Below, in pieces: positions 8,256-16,175 of a DNA stretch of 38,551 bases. Position 1 is the stretch's first letter, and every line of letters starts with the position of its first letter. Source of the DNA: Myxococcota bacterium. Its GTDB lineage: Bacteria > Myxococcota_A > Polyangia > Polyangiales > Houyiibacteriaceae. The position numbers were made by a program, and so were the translations under genes. The notes beneath the pieces are model-generated. The model was not told the origin of the DNA. It saw nothing but the letters and a program-made list of their open reading frames with translations, and did no database searches. The DNA lies in the NCBI GenBank assembly GCA_025453555.1, contig JALOQC010000117.1, positions 1-38,551 on the forward strand. Reading direction: 5' to 3'.

Positions 8256-9452
8256 CTACGACGACCACCGAAAGGTCGCGCAGCGCGTGTCGTAGTAGCG
8301 CTCGGTCACGCCTTCGAAGGCGAAGCCGCACTTCGTGAGCACGTGACGTGACGCGACGTTGTCCGGATGCGTGACCGCGACCAAGGATGAGACGTCACGC
8401 GCGCGCGCATGCTCGAGCACCGCGCGCGCGGCCTCCGTCGCGTAGCCGCGGCCGTGATGTGCGGTGGCGAAGCGGTAGCCGAGCTCGAGCTCCGGCCCGC
8501 GAAAGCCACGCATTCCCGTACGAAGGATCGGCCACAGCCCGACGTCGCCGATTGGACGATCGTCGATCCCCTCCGAGCCGCGCGCCGCGCGTTCTTCGGG
8601 TGCGAGCTCGACCAGCCAGAAGCCCACTCCACGCGTCTCGAACGCGTCGGCGCTCGCGGCGAGGAAATGTGCGGCCTCCACGCGCGAGCGCGGGCGACCG
8701 TCGCCGACGTAGCGCATCGCGATCGGATCGCCGAGCCACGCGAGCACCGCGTCGACGTCGCGCGGACGCGGACCGCGCAGTCGAAGCCGCGGCGTCTCGA
8801 TCGTCGGCACCTCCGGCGCGAGCCCCTCCAGCGAACGCGCGTACTGCGTGTCGCACGCGAAGTGCCCCGTGTTTCCGAGCGGCGCGCAGAGCTTCTCGAA
8901 GCCTTCGGATTCGTAGAGCGCGCGCGCCCGCGCCATCGACGCGAGGGTCTCGAGGTAACAACGCGAGAAGCCGAGCGACGCCGCGACGCGCAGCGCGTGT
9001 CGGAGCATGCGTCGTCCTGCGCCTCGGCCGCGCAGCGCGGGGCGAAAGTACATCTTCCGCAGCTCGCACACGTCGGGCGGGCCCCCCTCGAGCGGCGCGA
9101 TCGCCGCGCACCCGAGCACGCCTTCGTCGGCCGCTGAACCGGCCGACCGAGAAGCGTCGTCGGCCGCTGAACCGGCCGACCGAGAAGCGTCGTCGGCCGC
9201 TGAACCGGCCGACCGAGAAGCGGCCGCTGACCCGGCCGACCGAGAAGCGTCGCCGAAGGTGTCGACGACGAAGCACGCCGACCGCTCACGCGCGGCGTAA
9301 GCCTCGCTCATCGCCGAGACCTCGGGGTCGTGGATCGCGAACCCGGGCCCCGAGGCGCCGTGCTCGGTCATCACGTCGCGGATGATGGCCGCGACCGCCG
9401 CGTCGTCGCTCGCACGGATGGGTCGCAGCCAGACGTCGTCGAGGGAGGCCAT
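8256..9452 (-). CDS. Tandem GNAT acetyltransferase with repeat insertion
   Basis: This 398-residue protein fuses two GNAT domains. Domain 1 (about residues 5-185) has the acetyl-CoA loop RGRGAGRRM at 141-149. Domain 2 (about 205-398) starts ETPRLRLRGPRPRDVDAVLAWL, resembling RimJ/RimL-type N-terminal or small-molecule acetyltransferases, with the loop GRGYATEA and the terminal GFAFEGVTERYY. Domain 1 is interrupted between strands (CFVVDTFGD and EGVLGCAAIAP) by four copies of an 11-residue SRSAGSAAD-like unit, encoded by tandem DNA repeats. Because the insert falls at a loop position and keeps frame, the enzyme may still fold. The start at 9452 (MASLDDVWLRPIR) places the first GNAT strand correctly and follows a GAGG-like site. 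The substrates are unknown. Confidence 0.88.
   Translation of the reverse strand: MASLDDVWLRPIRASDDAAVAAIIRDVMTEHGASGPGFAIHDPEVSAMSEAYAARERSACFVVDTFGDASRSAGSAAASRSAGSAADDASRSAGSAADDASRSAGSAADEGVLGCAAIAPLEGGPPDVCELRKMYFRPALRGRGAGRRMLRHALRVAASLGFSRCYLETLASMARARALYESEGFEKLCAPLGNTGHFACDTQYARSLEGLAPEVPTIETPRLRLRGPRPRDVDAVLAWLGDPIAMRYVGDGRPRSRVEAAHFLAASADAFETRGVGFWLVELAPEERAARGSEGIDDRPIGDVGLWPILRTGMRGFRGPELELGYRFATAHHGRGYATEAARAVLEHARARDVSSLVAVTHPDNVASRHVLTKCGFAFEGVTERYYDTRCATFRWSS
9126..9250. repeat. 33-bp tandem repeat inside the GNAT gene
   Basis: There are three near-exact copies of a 33-bp unit and one shortened 27-bp copy, each containing GGCCGACCGAGAAG. All unit lengths are multiples of three, so the gene frame is preserved and each unit adds 9-11 Ala/Ser/Gly-rich residues to a loop of the first GNAT domain. 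All frames through the array are open. The near identity of the units indicates recent expansion. Confidence 0.9.
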
Positions 9453-9650
9453 CGGCGCAGGTTTCCTCGCAGCGCGTGGGAGAGGCAAGCGACTCGCCGC
9501 TCGTTCGCGACCCGGCATCTCCGCTCGGCCGACGGCTCCGCACGAAGCGCGTCGGGATCGGCGTGGCGGTCGCCAGGAGATCGGCGACGCGCGCTGGGAG
9601 GTCGGCGAGAGATCGACGACGCTCCTCCCGTGACCGACTACTCAGTTCCG

Positions 9651-10973
9651 ATGTCGAGGATCGCCGAAGCGCTCGGTGTCGCGCTCGACGACCGTGGCTT
9701 GCTCCCGCTCGAGACCGCGCGGCGCGTCGTCGCGTCCACGAGCGTCTACGAACGCGACGGCAACCCCACGGGCGACATGCTCTGGGCCGCGCTGCTCTCG
9801 CTCGAGGACGGCGCGGAGCTCGCGCGCGAAGGCGCTCGCCTCGAGTGGCGCTTCCCCTACCTGCGCGGGTGGGACAACGAAGACGCGGTCCGTCGCTACG
9901 GCGCCGAGGCGCTGCCGTGGCTCGAGGCGATGCTCACGCACGTCGGGACGTTCGGGTCGATTCCCGCCGAGCCCTTCTACTTCGTGGGCACGCACCTGCT
10001 CGCGATCGGTCCCGAAGCGGTCGCCGCGATCCTGCGTGCGCGTCGCAGCGGCGGCTCGGATCCGGATGGGCTCGACATGCTCACGCTCTGGCTGAAGCGT
10101 CACGGCAAGTCCGCGTGGGTCGCGCTCGGAGAGCTCGCTTCGCGCGGGGATTCCGAGGCGAAGCGCGCACTCGACGCCTTGGCGAAGCGTTCGCCGACGA
10201 GCGTGCGACGTCAGCTCGGCAAGGAGCTCGCCAAGCGCGTGCTCGATCCGGCGGGGGCGAACGTCAAAGGCGCGCCCTCGCTCACCAGCGCGCCGATCCT
10301 CGCGGTCCTCGACGCGGCGGCTGCGAGCGAGATCCACGCGCGCATGCCGTGGCCGGCGCTCGTCGCGGAGGCACCCCACTTCGAGTTCCACGCGCTGCGC
10401 GTGGTGGTGGCGCGCGCGAAAAAGGGCGACGACTGGGGCGTGCTCGTCGAGGTCGTCCAAGGCGACGAGATCGATCACGACGAAGAGGTGCGCTGGCCCG
10501 CGACGATCCAGCACTACACCTACGGCACGCAGGTCGAGACGGGCGGCGCGTACCTCTTCGACGCGCGCCCCATCCCGCGCACGCTCGTGTCCGAGCCGGT
10601 CGACGACGCCACGTGCGCGCGTCTCGACCTGCGACCCGGCCAGTCGATCACGCAGGGCATCGCCGACTGGAACAGCGTGCTCACCCTCCGTCGCACGCTC
10701 GCGACCACCCCGGAGCTCCTCTTTCCGCCTGCGGCGAAGGTCGTGCGCGCGCTCGGCCTCCGCAGCCCGGAGGTCCTGCTCGACGTCTGCGCGCTCGAGC
10801 ACGTCGACGGCACGCGCTACGGCGCCGGCGATCGCCAGCGCCTACCGAGCGCGTCGCCCTCGTGGCGCTCGATCGCGGAGGTGATCGTCGCGCGCGATCC
10901 CTCGCGCTTCGATCCCGGCACCCCGAACACCGACTGGCGCTCGATGCTGCGCTTCGGCACGCCGAGTGTGTGA
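9651..10973 (+). CDS. Hypothetical protein, about 440 residues
   Basis: The protein begins MSRIAEALGVALDD at the ATG at 9651. An in-frame GTG at 9630 would add seven residues and cannot be excluded. The N-terminal two-thirds is helical with repeated Ala/Leu patterns (LWLKRHGKSAWVALGELASRGDSEAKRALDALAKRS), suggestive of HEAT-like repeats. The C-terminal third is mixed alpha/beta and Trp-rich (EEVRWPATIQHYTYGTQ, SWRSIAEVIVARDPSRF, NTDWRSMLRFGTP). No signal peptide, membrane segment or catalytic motif is visible. The coding pattern is strong, but I do not recognise the family. It is divergent from the GNAT gene and convergent with the STAND ATPase gene. Confidence 0.78.
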   Translation: MSRIAEALGVALDDRGLLPLETARRVVASTSVYERDGNPTGDMLWAALLSLEDGAELAREGARLEWRFPYLRGWDNEDAVRRYGAEALPWLEAMLTHVGTFGSIPAEPFYFVGTHLLAIGPEAVAAILRARRSGGSDPDGLDMLTLWLKRHGKSAWVALGELASRGDSEAKRALDALAKRSPTSVRRQLGKELAKRVLDPAGANVKGAPSLTSAPILAVLDAAAASEIHARMPWPALVAEAPHFEFHALRVVVARAKKGDDWGVLVEVVQGDEIDHDEEVRWPATIQHYTYGTQVETGGAYLFDARPIPRTLVSEPVDDATCARLDLRPGQSITQGIADWNSVLTLRRTLATTPELLFPPAAKVVRALGLRSPEVLLDVCALEHVDGTRYGAGDRQRLPSASPSWRSIAEVIVARDPSRFDPGTPNTDWRSMLRFGTPSV

Positions 10974-11298
10974 AACGTAGTACACCCGCCGGGCTTCGTG
11001 CACCGGCCAGCGCAGCGCCGCGGAGCCGCGCGCGTGCCCGATCGACGGACGAAGCTGTGCCTTGACGTCGAGAACTCGACGCGAGGCTCAGGGCACAGCA
11101 CGGCCTCATCCGCACGCGGACGCCTTCGCCGTCGGTCCCGCAGGAGAAGTTGGAGGCGGCGTTCGTCGAGAGCGCGTCGTTCAGCCAAACGGGGCCCTCA
11201 GAACGCGGTCTCTCCGCGGCGCACGCCCGCAAGGCGTCCTCTCCCATAGAGACGAAACCGCTCGCCGAATTTTGCTGTAGTTTCGGGACCGGTGGTAG
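10974..11298. other. Gene-free gap with a degenerate dispersed repeat
   Basis: This 325-bp gap lies between two convergent genes. At about 11046-11090 it contains a stretch with AGCTGTGCCTTGACGTCGAG, and at about 11117-11190 a stretch with GGAGGCGGCGTTCGTCGAGA. Both recur with changes at the right edge of the window: the second in the same orientation (about 38410-38450), the first inverted (about 38500-38551). A short ORF here reads LEAAFVESASFSQ, close to MEAAFFESASFGQ at the right edge, so this may be the remnant of a small protein family. No intact gene is seen. Confidence 0.6.
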
Positions 11299-13725
11299 TC
11301 AGCGGACCCGTCGGAGGGGGCCTTCGAGCCGATAGCCGCCAGGGCCGTGCGCGAGCCGCTCACGGAGCCCGAGCGCACGCAACGTCGAGACAGCGACGTG
11401 CACTCGGCTCCGTCGCGCGCGCTCGAGGATGCGCTCGCCCGGCCAGGCCGCCGCGGCAATGGTGTCGATCGACGAAAACGCACCCGGCGTCTCGTGGGCA
11501 CGATCCGCGAGATGGACTAGCACGCGTTGGAGCACGTTTCTCGTCGCGAGCGAGACCTGGGGTCCACCAGCGACCGCGAACCACGAAGCGTCGTGCGCCA
11601 GGATCAAATCGAGGGAAGCGACGGTCGGGGTGATCGCCGGCGCCTCTCTCGCCACCCGCGCCAGCACGCGCGACGTGACCGACCACCGCGCGTGGTCCGC
11701 GTTCGCGCTCCAGGCCGCCTCGACGTCAGTCGCGTCCCCCGTGCACCGCCGCACGTACGCGCGAACGAGCCGCGTGCTGGCCGCGACGACGGGGACCTCC
11801 GGCATCGGACCCGCCGGCTCGACTCCGCGGCCCACGAAGCTTGCCAGCTCCACGAGCGGCGCCAGCTGGACCAAGCCGGGGGGCACGTCCTCGAGCGCGG
11901 CGAGTGATGACGCGATCGCCTCCTCTCGGCGCTCATCCTCTAGCGCTGCGATCGCGCGCAGGAATCGGAAGTACGCGGCGAGCATGTTGCCGACGGCGGC
12001 GTAGCGCGCGATCACGGAGTCGTAGCGCGCGATCGCAGCGGGGAGCTCCCGGCGATCGTGTGCTACGAGCGCCTGCGTGGCATCCAGCGAAAGGGCGACA
12101 CGCGCATCGAGCGCGCGACCCTCGGCAGAGAGCGCTACTTCGGCGAGCGCCGCCTCGCCCTCACCAGTCTCCGCGAGAAGCCGAGCGAGCATCGCCCGAA
12201 TCGCAGGCCGCTGCTCCTCGCCCGCTCGCTCGATGGCACGACGATGAATCGCGACGGCGAGCTCGTGCTCGCCACGGATCGACGCGGCGCTCGCGATTAC
12301 CTCGACGTCCTCGGGCGGAACGCAACCCGGCGGCACGTCGAGGTCGCGCACCCGGTCGTAGCGTCCGGTGCGGAAGTCGATCCGTGCGCGGGCGACCGCG
12401 ACCTCGGTCACCAGGTCGGGCCGCGAGCGGGCGAGCTTCTCGATCTCGTCGAGGGTCGCCTGCGCCTCGTCGAAGCGGGCGGCCTCAGTCGCCGCGCGCA
12501 CAGAGATTCGGAGGAGCGCGCCGTCACCGTGATCCAGCTCCCGCGCGAGCTTCGCGAGGTCGGCGAGCCGGCCACGGATCGCGAGCGCGGAGTACGCGCG
12601 CCGGAGCGCCTCGGCGAGGAGCGGAGCGCGAGGACGGCGGCGTGCCGCGTCGAGGAGACGCTCGAGGGCGGGTAGGCGCCCACGCGCCGCGCCCTCGAGG
12701 AGCGCATCGTCGATCCGCTCCTCGGCGTCAGCCGTGAGCACGGCCTCGGGGCGCGCGTGGATGAACTGCCGGATCGGGGGCAGCACGTCGAACGAAGGCG
12801 GGTTGCCCGAGCGAACGAGCCAGGAGCGATCGCGGAGCGCCCGGACGAACGCGATCGCGCGCGCTCCGAGCACCGCTTCCGCGTCATCGATGTCGAAGGG
12901 CCGGCCGAGCTGCGCGAGCTGCGCGATCGCGGTCCGCTGCTCCTCGGAGAGGCCCGCAAACGATCGCGCGAGCGCCTCGTCGAGCGAGTCACGCGGATCG
13001 TCGCGCCGCTCACCGGCCAGCAGGTCGAGCGGGCGATGGAGGCGCGCGGCGACCGCCGCAGCCCCGAGATCGACGATCTGCGGGGCGACGAGCTCGAGGG
13101 CGAGCGGGAGGTCCCCGAACCGCTCGACGATCGCGCGCAGGTGCGGCTCGTCGAGGGGGGAGAGGCTCCAACTCGGCTCGAGCACGGTGATGCGATCGAG
13201 GAGCAGTCGTCCGGAGGGCGAGCTCGCGAGCGGTGCATCCGGGGAAGGCTTTCCGAACGCGTCGAGGACTAGCGGGCGCTCGCCGGCAAGGCCGAGCACG
13301 CTGCGTGACGTCGCGATCAGTCGCAGGGTCGGAATCGCGGCGCCGAGCCGCGCGATCGCCTCGGCGACCCCACCGATCGCGGCCTCGCACTCGTCGAGCA
13401 CGACCACATCGACGCATTCGCGGAGCGCTCGCACGATCGCGCCCCACTCTCCGGTCGCGAGCCCTCTCGCGAGGGCCAGGCGCGCAGGGACGTCCTCGGA
13501 GGTGGCACCGTGGAGGTCGACCCACAGAACCCGTTCCGGTTCGACCACGGCCTGTGCGACCGCCTCGTGAACGAGCCGTGTCTTCCCAGCGCCGGGCGCG
13601 CCGACGATGGTCAGGAGCACGCGATCACGAGCGCGCAGCCAGCCATGGATCGCGTCGAGCTCGCGATCACGGCCGACGAACGACGTGCGCTGCGAGCGAT
13701 CGGTGGTCCTCGGCATCCGAGGCAT
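11299..13725 (-). CDS. STAND-type ATPase with helical repeats and C-terminal winged helix
   Basis: About 808 residues. The N-terminus reads SFVGRDRELDAIHGWL, then Walker A GAPGAGKT (about 42-49), Walker B VVVLDEC (about 107-112), an arginine-type sensor IATSRSVLGL and the GDLPLALELVA motif. This order is typical of STAND/AfsR-like regulatory ATPases. Residues from about 350 to 700 are helical and TPR-like. The C-terminal roughly 75 residues (RNVLQRVLVHLAD through HGPGGYRLE) look like an OmpR-type winged helix, here at the C-terminus instead of the usual N-terminus. A role as a signal-gated transcription regulator is inferred. The start at 13725 (MPRMPRTTDR) fits the domain boundary; an ORF start at 13782 adds 19 unlikely residues. 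Confidence 0.85.
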   Translation of the reverse strand: MPRMPRTTDRSQRTSFVGRDRELDAIHGWLRARDRVLLTIVGAPGAGKTRLVHEAVAQAVVEPERVLWVDLHGATSEDVPARLALARGLATGEWGAIVRALRECVDVVVLDECEAAIGGVAEAIARLGAAIPTLRLIATSRSVLGLAGERPLVLDAFGKPSPDAPLASSPSGRLLLDRITVLEPSWSLSPLDEPHLRAIVERFGDLPLALELVAPQIVDLGAAAVAARLHRPLDLLAGERRDDPRDSLDEALARSFAGLSEEQRTAIAQLAQLGRPFDIDDAEAVLGARAIAFVRALRDRSWLVRSGNPPSFDVLPPIRQFIHARPEAVLTADAEERIDDALLEGAARGRLPALERLLDAARRRPRAPLLAEALRRAYSALAIRGRLADLAKLARELDHGDGALLRISVRAATEAARFDEAQATLDEIEKLARSRPDLVTEVAVARARIDFRTGRYDRVRDLDVPPGCVPPEDVEVIASAASIRGEHELAVAIHRRAIERAGEEQRPAIRAMLARLLAETGEGEAALAEVALSAEGRALDARVALSLDATQALVAHDRRELPAAIARYDSVIARYAAVGNMLAAYFRFLRAIAALEDERREEAIASSLAALEDVPPGLVQLAPLVELASFVGRGVEPAGPMPEVPVVAASTRLVRAYVRRCTGDATDVEAAWSANADHARWSVTSRVLARVAREAPAITPTVASLDLILAHDASWFAVAGGPQVSLATRNVLQRVLVHLADRAHETPGAFSSIDTIAAAAWPGERILERARRSRVHVAVSTLRALGLRERLAHGPGGYRLEGPLRRVR

Positions 13726-14057
13726 TCTAGGCTCTGACCAAGCGGTCGTGGGGTTCCAGACGATGTACGCCATCGCCTCCACGCACGCCGTCGCGGTGAC
13801 GTTGTCCGGCTGAGAGGTCGGACGTTCATCAAAAATGACGCTCTTCGTTCACGCGGTACACCACGCTGCGCGGCACAACCGGGTCATCGCCGTCAGACAC
13901 TCTTCGACGGTCGCTGCGCGTACGGCGCCGAGGTCTCGTCGAGCGACATGCTCTACGGTGACCCCACGAGCGCGTCTCGCTTCGGCCCGGACGCGTCGTT
14001 CGGCGTCGCGTCGTTCGGCATCGGCGAGCCCCGCTGGATCCGGTCGCCCCGAGAGCG
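13726..14057. other. Gene-free gap with an inverted, degenerate copy of the 37.1-kb element
   Basis: The 332-bp gap lies between the STAND gene and the membrane protein gene, both on the minus strand. Bases about 13862-14040, read on the minus strand, match 37143-37322: two 15-bp GACGCCGAACGACGC-type units, then GGGCCGAAGCGAGACG, GGGGTCACCGT, and CGACCGTCGAAGAG through GCCGCGC.GCGTGG. The matching ATG at 37143 is replaced here by CTC, and similarity stops after GCGTGG. I regard it as a decayed copy of a dispersed element. Confidence 0.75.
13862..14040 (-). pseudogene. Degenerate copy of the DAERR-repeat element
   Basis: Conceptual translation gives DAERRDAERRVRAEARRARGVTVE, then a diverged middle and TVEECLTAMTRLCRAAW. 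This parallels DAERRDAERRDAERRARAEARRARGVTVE...TVEERLTTMTRVCRAAW at 37 kb. One 15-bp unit is missing and the middle carries small indels that sum to three bases, so frame is regained. No start codon lies in the expected place and the conserved C-terminal part is absent. Either the family encodes a small protein and this copy is dead, or the ORF is a by-product of a DNA repeat. Confidence 0.55.
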
Positions 14058-14729
14058 TCAGACCGTCGTCGGCGGGGGAGCCGTCGGGCGCCACATCGCC
14101 GCGGCGCCACCCCAGCCGACGAGCGTGAGCGGTGCCAGTAGGAGCACGGCGTCGGGCCACGACGTCTGCTCGGCCGCGCCGTAGAGGCCACCGGCTCCGA
14201 AGCCGATGCAGAGGAGCAGCGCGAACCCGAAGAACTCCGTCCGCGTCCACACCGCGCCCGCGATGCCGCCCGCTGCGAGCGCGTGGAGTCCGACGAACGC
14301 GCCGAGCAACGAGACCTCGGCAGAGACGGTCGTTTCGAGGAGCCACCCGACGCCCGCGAGGGGGAGCCCGAAGCCCAAGGCCAGTACGAGCGCGCCGAGC
14401 CCGCGCATCGAGAGGGGCAAGACCACGAACGCGATCGTGGCGAGGAAGAGCGCCGAGAGATCGAGCATCGCGAGCGCGAAGAGCGAGCCGGTGCCGTGCC
14501 ACGCCGTGAACGCGAACGTTCGCACGCCCACGAGCCCGACCCACGCGAAGAGCAGCGCGACGAGCGGGCGGAGTCGGAGGCTCGGAGTCGGAGGCACGGT
14601 CGCGAGAGGGTCGGCCTTCTTCGGTGCGACCGCCAGCTTCGTGGCGCGTGGGCGCGATTCGCGCACGAACGTGCGAGATCGACGAGGAGCGCTCGTCGAC
14701 CTCCGTCCGGGATCCCGCGACGCATCCAT
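14058..14729 (-). CDS. Polytopic membrane protein, about six membrane segments
   Basis: The protein has 223 residues from the ATG at 14729, or 202 from a GTG at 14666. An Arg-rich, disordered N-terminus of about 50 residues precedes about six hydrophobic segments (roughly 54-73, 82-105, 110-131, 139-160, 166-184 and 194-212), with short loops and a Pro-rich tail. No transporter motif or catalytic residue stands out, and the family is not recognised. The ATG at 14729 lies exactly in the loop of a perfect 15-bp stem. Either translation is strongly structure-controlled, or the true start is the downstream GTG and the inverted repeat is an operator. It is divergent from the FIST protein gene. Confidence 0.75.
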   Translation of the reverse strand: MDASRDPGRRSTSAPRRSRTFVRESRPRATKLAVAPKKADPLATVPPTPSLRLRPLVALLFAWVGLVGVRTFAFTAWHGTGSLFALAMLDLSALFLATIAFVVLPLSMRGLGALVLALGFGLPLAGVGWLLETTVSAEVSLLGAFVGLHALAAGGIAGAVWTRTEFFGFALLLCIGFGAGGLYGAAEQTSWPDAVLLLAPLTLVGWGGAAAMWRPTAPPPTTV

Positions 14730-14744
14730 CGTCGCGGGATCCCG
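14708..14744. promoter_or_regulatory. Perfect 15-7-15 inverted repeat at the membrane-protein start
   Basis: The arms CGGGATCCCGCGACG and CGTCGCGGGATCCCG are exact reverse complements around the 7-base CATCCAT. Each arm itself contains the 10-bp palindrome CGGGATCCCG. On the minus-strand mRNA the loop reads AUGGAUG and contains the annotated start codon. A third, slightly altered palindrome, CGGGATTCCCG, lies at 14774-14784, so the divergent intergenic region holds three related palindromes. It could be a translation-blocking hairpin or a repeated operator for both divergent genes. Confidence 0.75.
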
Positions 14745-14822
14745 TTCGGCGTGCTCGTCGTCTGTTGCGTGTCCGGGATTCCCGAGCCGCCGTCCGCGTC
14801 CGTGGATGTCATCCTCGGCAGC

Positions 14823-16028
14823 ATGTGGTTGCGGTCGGTGATGGTGGACTCTCTCGCGTCGTTGAGCAGCTCACTCGACGCAGCGCTCGGTGACTCGAGC
14901 TCGAACACGGGGTCGGAGGAGCTAGACTCCGGCGCTGCGCGCTCGGGAGATCCTCGGATTGCGCTTTGTTTTGCCGACCCATCCCACGATCTCGCGGGAT
15001 TGACGTCGCGCATCCACCGACAGCTCGGCGTGCCTTGCCTCGGCGCGACCACCGCGGGAGAGCTCGACGCGCAGGGCCTTCGACGCGGATCCGCGGTGAT
15101 CGCGGTCATCGGCGGCGACGACGTCCGTGTCCGCGCAGTGAAGGAGCGCGACACCTCGAACCGCGCCGAGGACGCCGCTTCGGCCATGACGGTCGGCTTT
15201 CACGACGACGCACGGCGCTACGCGAGCGAAGGCTTCGGGCAGTCGAGCACGCTGCTCCTGACCGACGGACTCTCCGGGGGAGGAGAGGAGCTCGCGGCGG
15301 CGCTGCACCGCAAGACCCGGCCACATCAACAGATCGTCGGCGGCGCAGCGGGAGACGCCGGTCGCTTTCGTCGAACGCAGGTCGCGCTCGACGGGGTCGC
15401 GTTGACCGAAGGCGCCGTGGCGGCGCACGTGTTCTCGCGAGCCGCGCTCGGCGTGGGGCTCGGGACGGGGCTTCGGCCCGCGAGTCGACGCTTCGTCGTC
15501 ACGCGCGCCGAAGGCACACGCGTGTACGAGCTCGACGGAGCGCCGGCCATCGACGCGTACGTCGACTTCGCGAAGGAGAGCGGTCGACCGTTCGATCGTG
15601 GCTCGCCGGGGACGTTCTTCGTGCACCACGAGCTCGGGATCTACTTCTTCGACGAGGTCCGCTTCGCTCGCGCGCCTCTGGTCGCGATGGCAGACGGCTC
15701 ACTCGTGTGCGCCGCCTCGGTCCCCGTGGGCTCGAGCGTGTGCATTCTCGACGGTACCGGGCCCGACCTCGTGCGCGCCGCCGAGGAAGCCGGCCGCGAA
15801 GCGCAGCGGAACCTCGGGCGTGCGTGCGGCGGAGCGCTCGCGTTCGACTGCATCTGCCGAGGTCTCATCCTCGGCGACACGTTCGGTGACGAGGTCGGCG
15901 CGATTCGTGGCGCGCTCCGCACCGATCAAGTCGCCGGCTTCCTCACGTACGGAGAGATCGCGCGGTACCGCGGGACACGCCAAGGGTGGCACAACGCCAC
16001 CGCCGTCGTGGTCGCGCTCCCTGCGTGA
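14823..16028 (+). CDS. FIST-domain (FIST N + FIST C) sensory protein
   Basis: This 401-residue protein matches the FIST architecture, an input module thought to bind small ligands such as amino acids. The FIST N part is about residues 45-230 (RIALCFADPSHDLAGL, GVPCLGATTAGELDAQG, STLLLTDGLSGGGEELAAAL, IVGGAAGDAGRF, VFSRAALGVGLGTG). The FIST C part is about 240-375 (EGTRVYELDGAPAIDAYVDF, CGGALAFDCICRGLIL, VAGFLTYGEIARY). No output domain (kinase, GGDEF, methyl-accepting) is attached, so it would have to act through a partner protein. The ATG at 14823 is chosen because the domain begins soon after; an in-frame ATG at 14841 is an alternative. It is divergent from a membrane protein, which makes that protein a possible partner. 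Confidence 0.88.
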   Translation: MWLRSVMVDSLASLSSSLDAALGDSSSNTGSEELDSGAARSGDPRIALCFADPSHDLAGLTSRIHRQLGVPCLGATTAGELDAQGLRRGSAVIAVIGGDDVRVRAVKERDTSNRAEDAASAMTVGFHDDARRYASEGFGQSSTLLLTDGLSGGGEELAAALHRKTRPHQQIVGGAAGDAGRFRRTQVALDGVALTEGAVAAHVFSRAALGVGLGTGLRPASRRFVVTRAEGTRVYELDGAPAIDAYVDFAKESGRPFDRGSPGTFFVHHELGIYFFDEVRFARAPLVAMADGSLVCAASVPVGSSVCILDGTGPDLVRAAEEAGREAQRNLGRACGGALAFDCICRGLILGDTFGDEVGAIRGALRTDQVAGFLTYGEIARYRGTRQGWHNATAVVVALPA

Positions 16029-16175
16029 CGGCAGTCCGCCGTCGCCACGAGCGAGGGTCGTCGTCTCGATCGAGAAGGACGGCCGGGAAGCCAAAGCGGC
16101 GCGTAGCAGGAAGCGTTGCGACGTCGGCGAGCTCGGGTGGACACACGCGGCCGCACGATCGACGCTCCGCGGCCC

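Noticed and set aside
9126-9250. Possible CRISPR-like array
   Set aside because: Units are contiguous with no unique spacers and lie inside a coding region.
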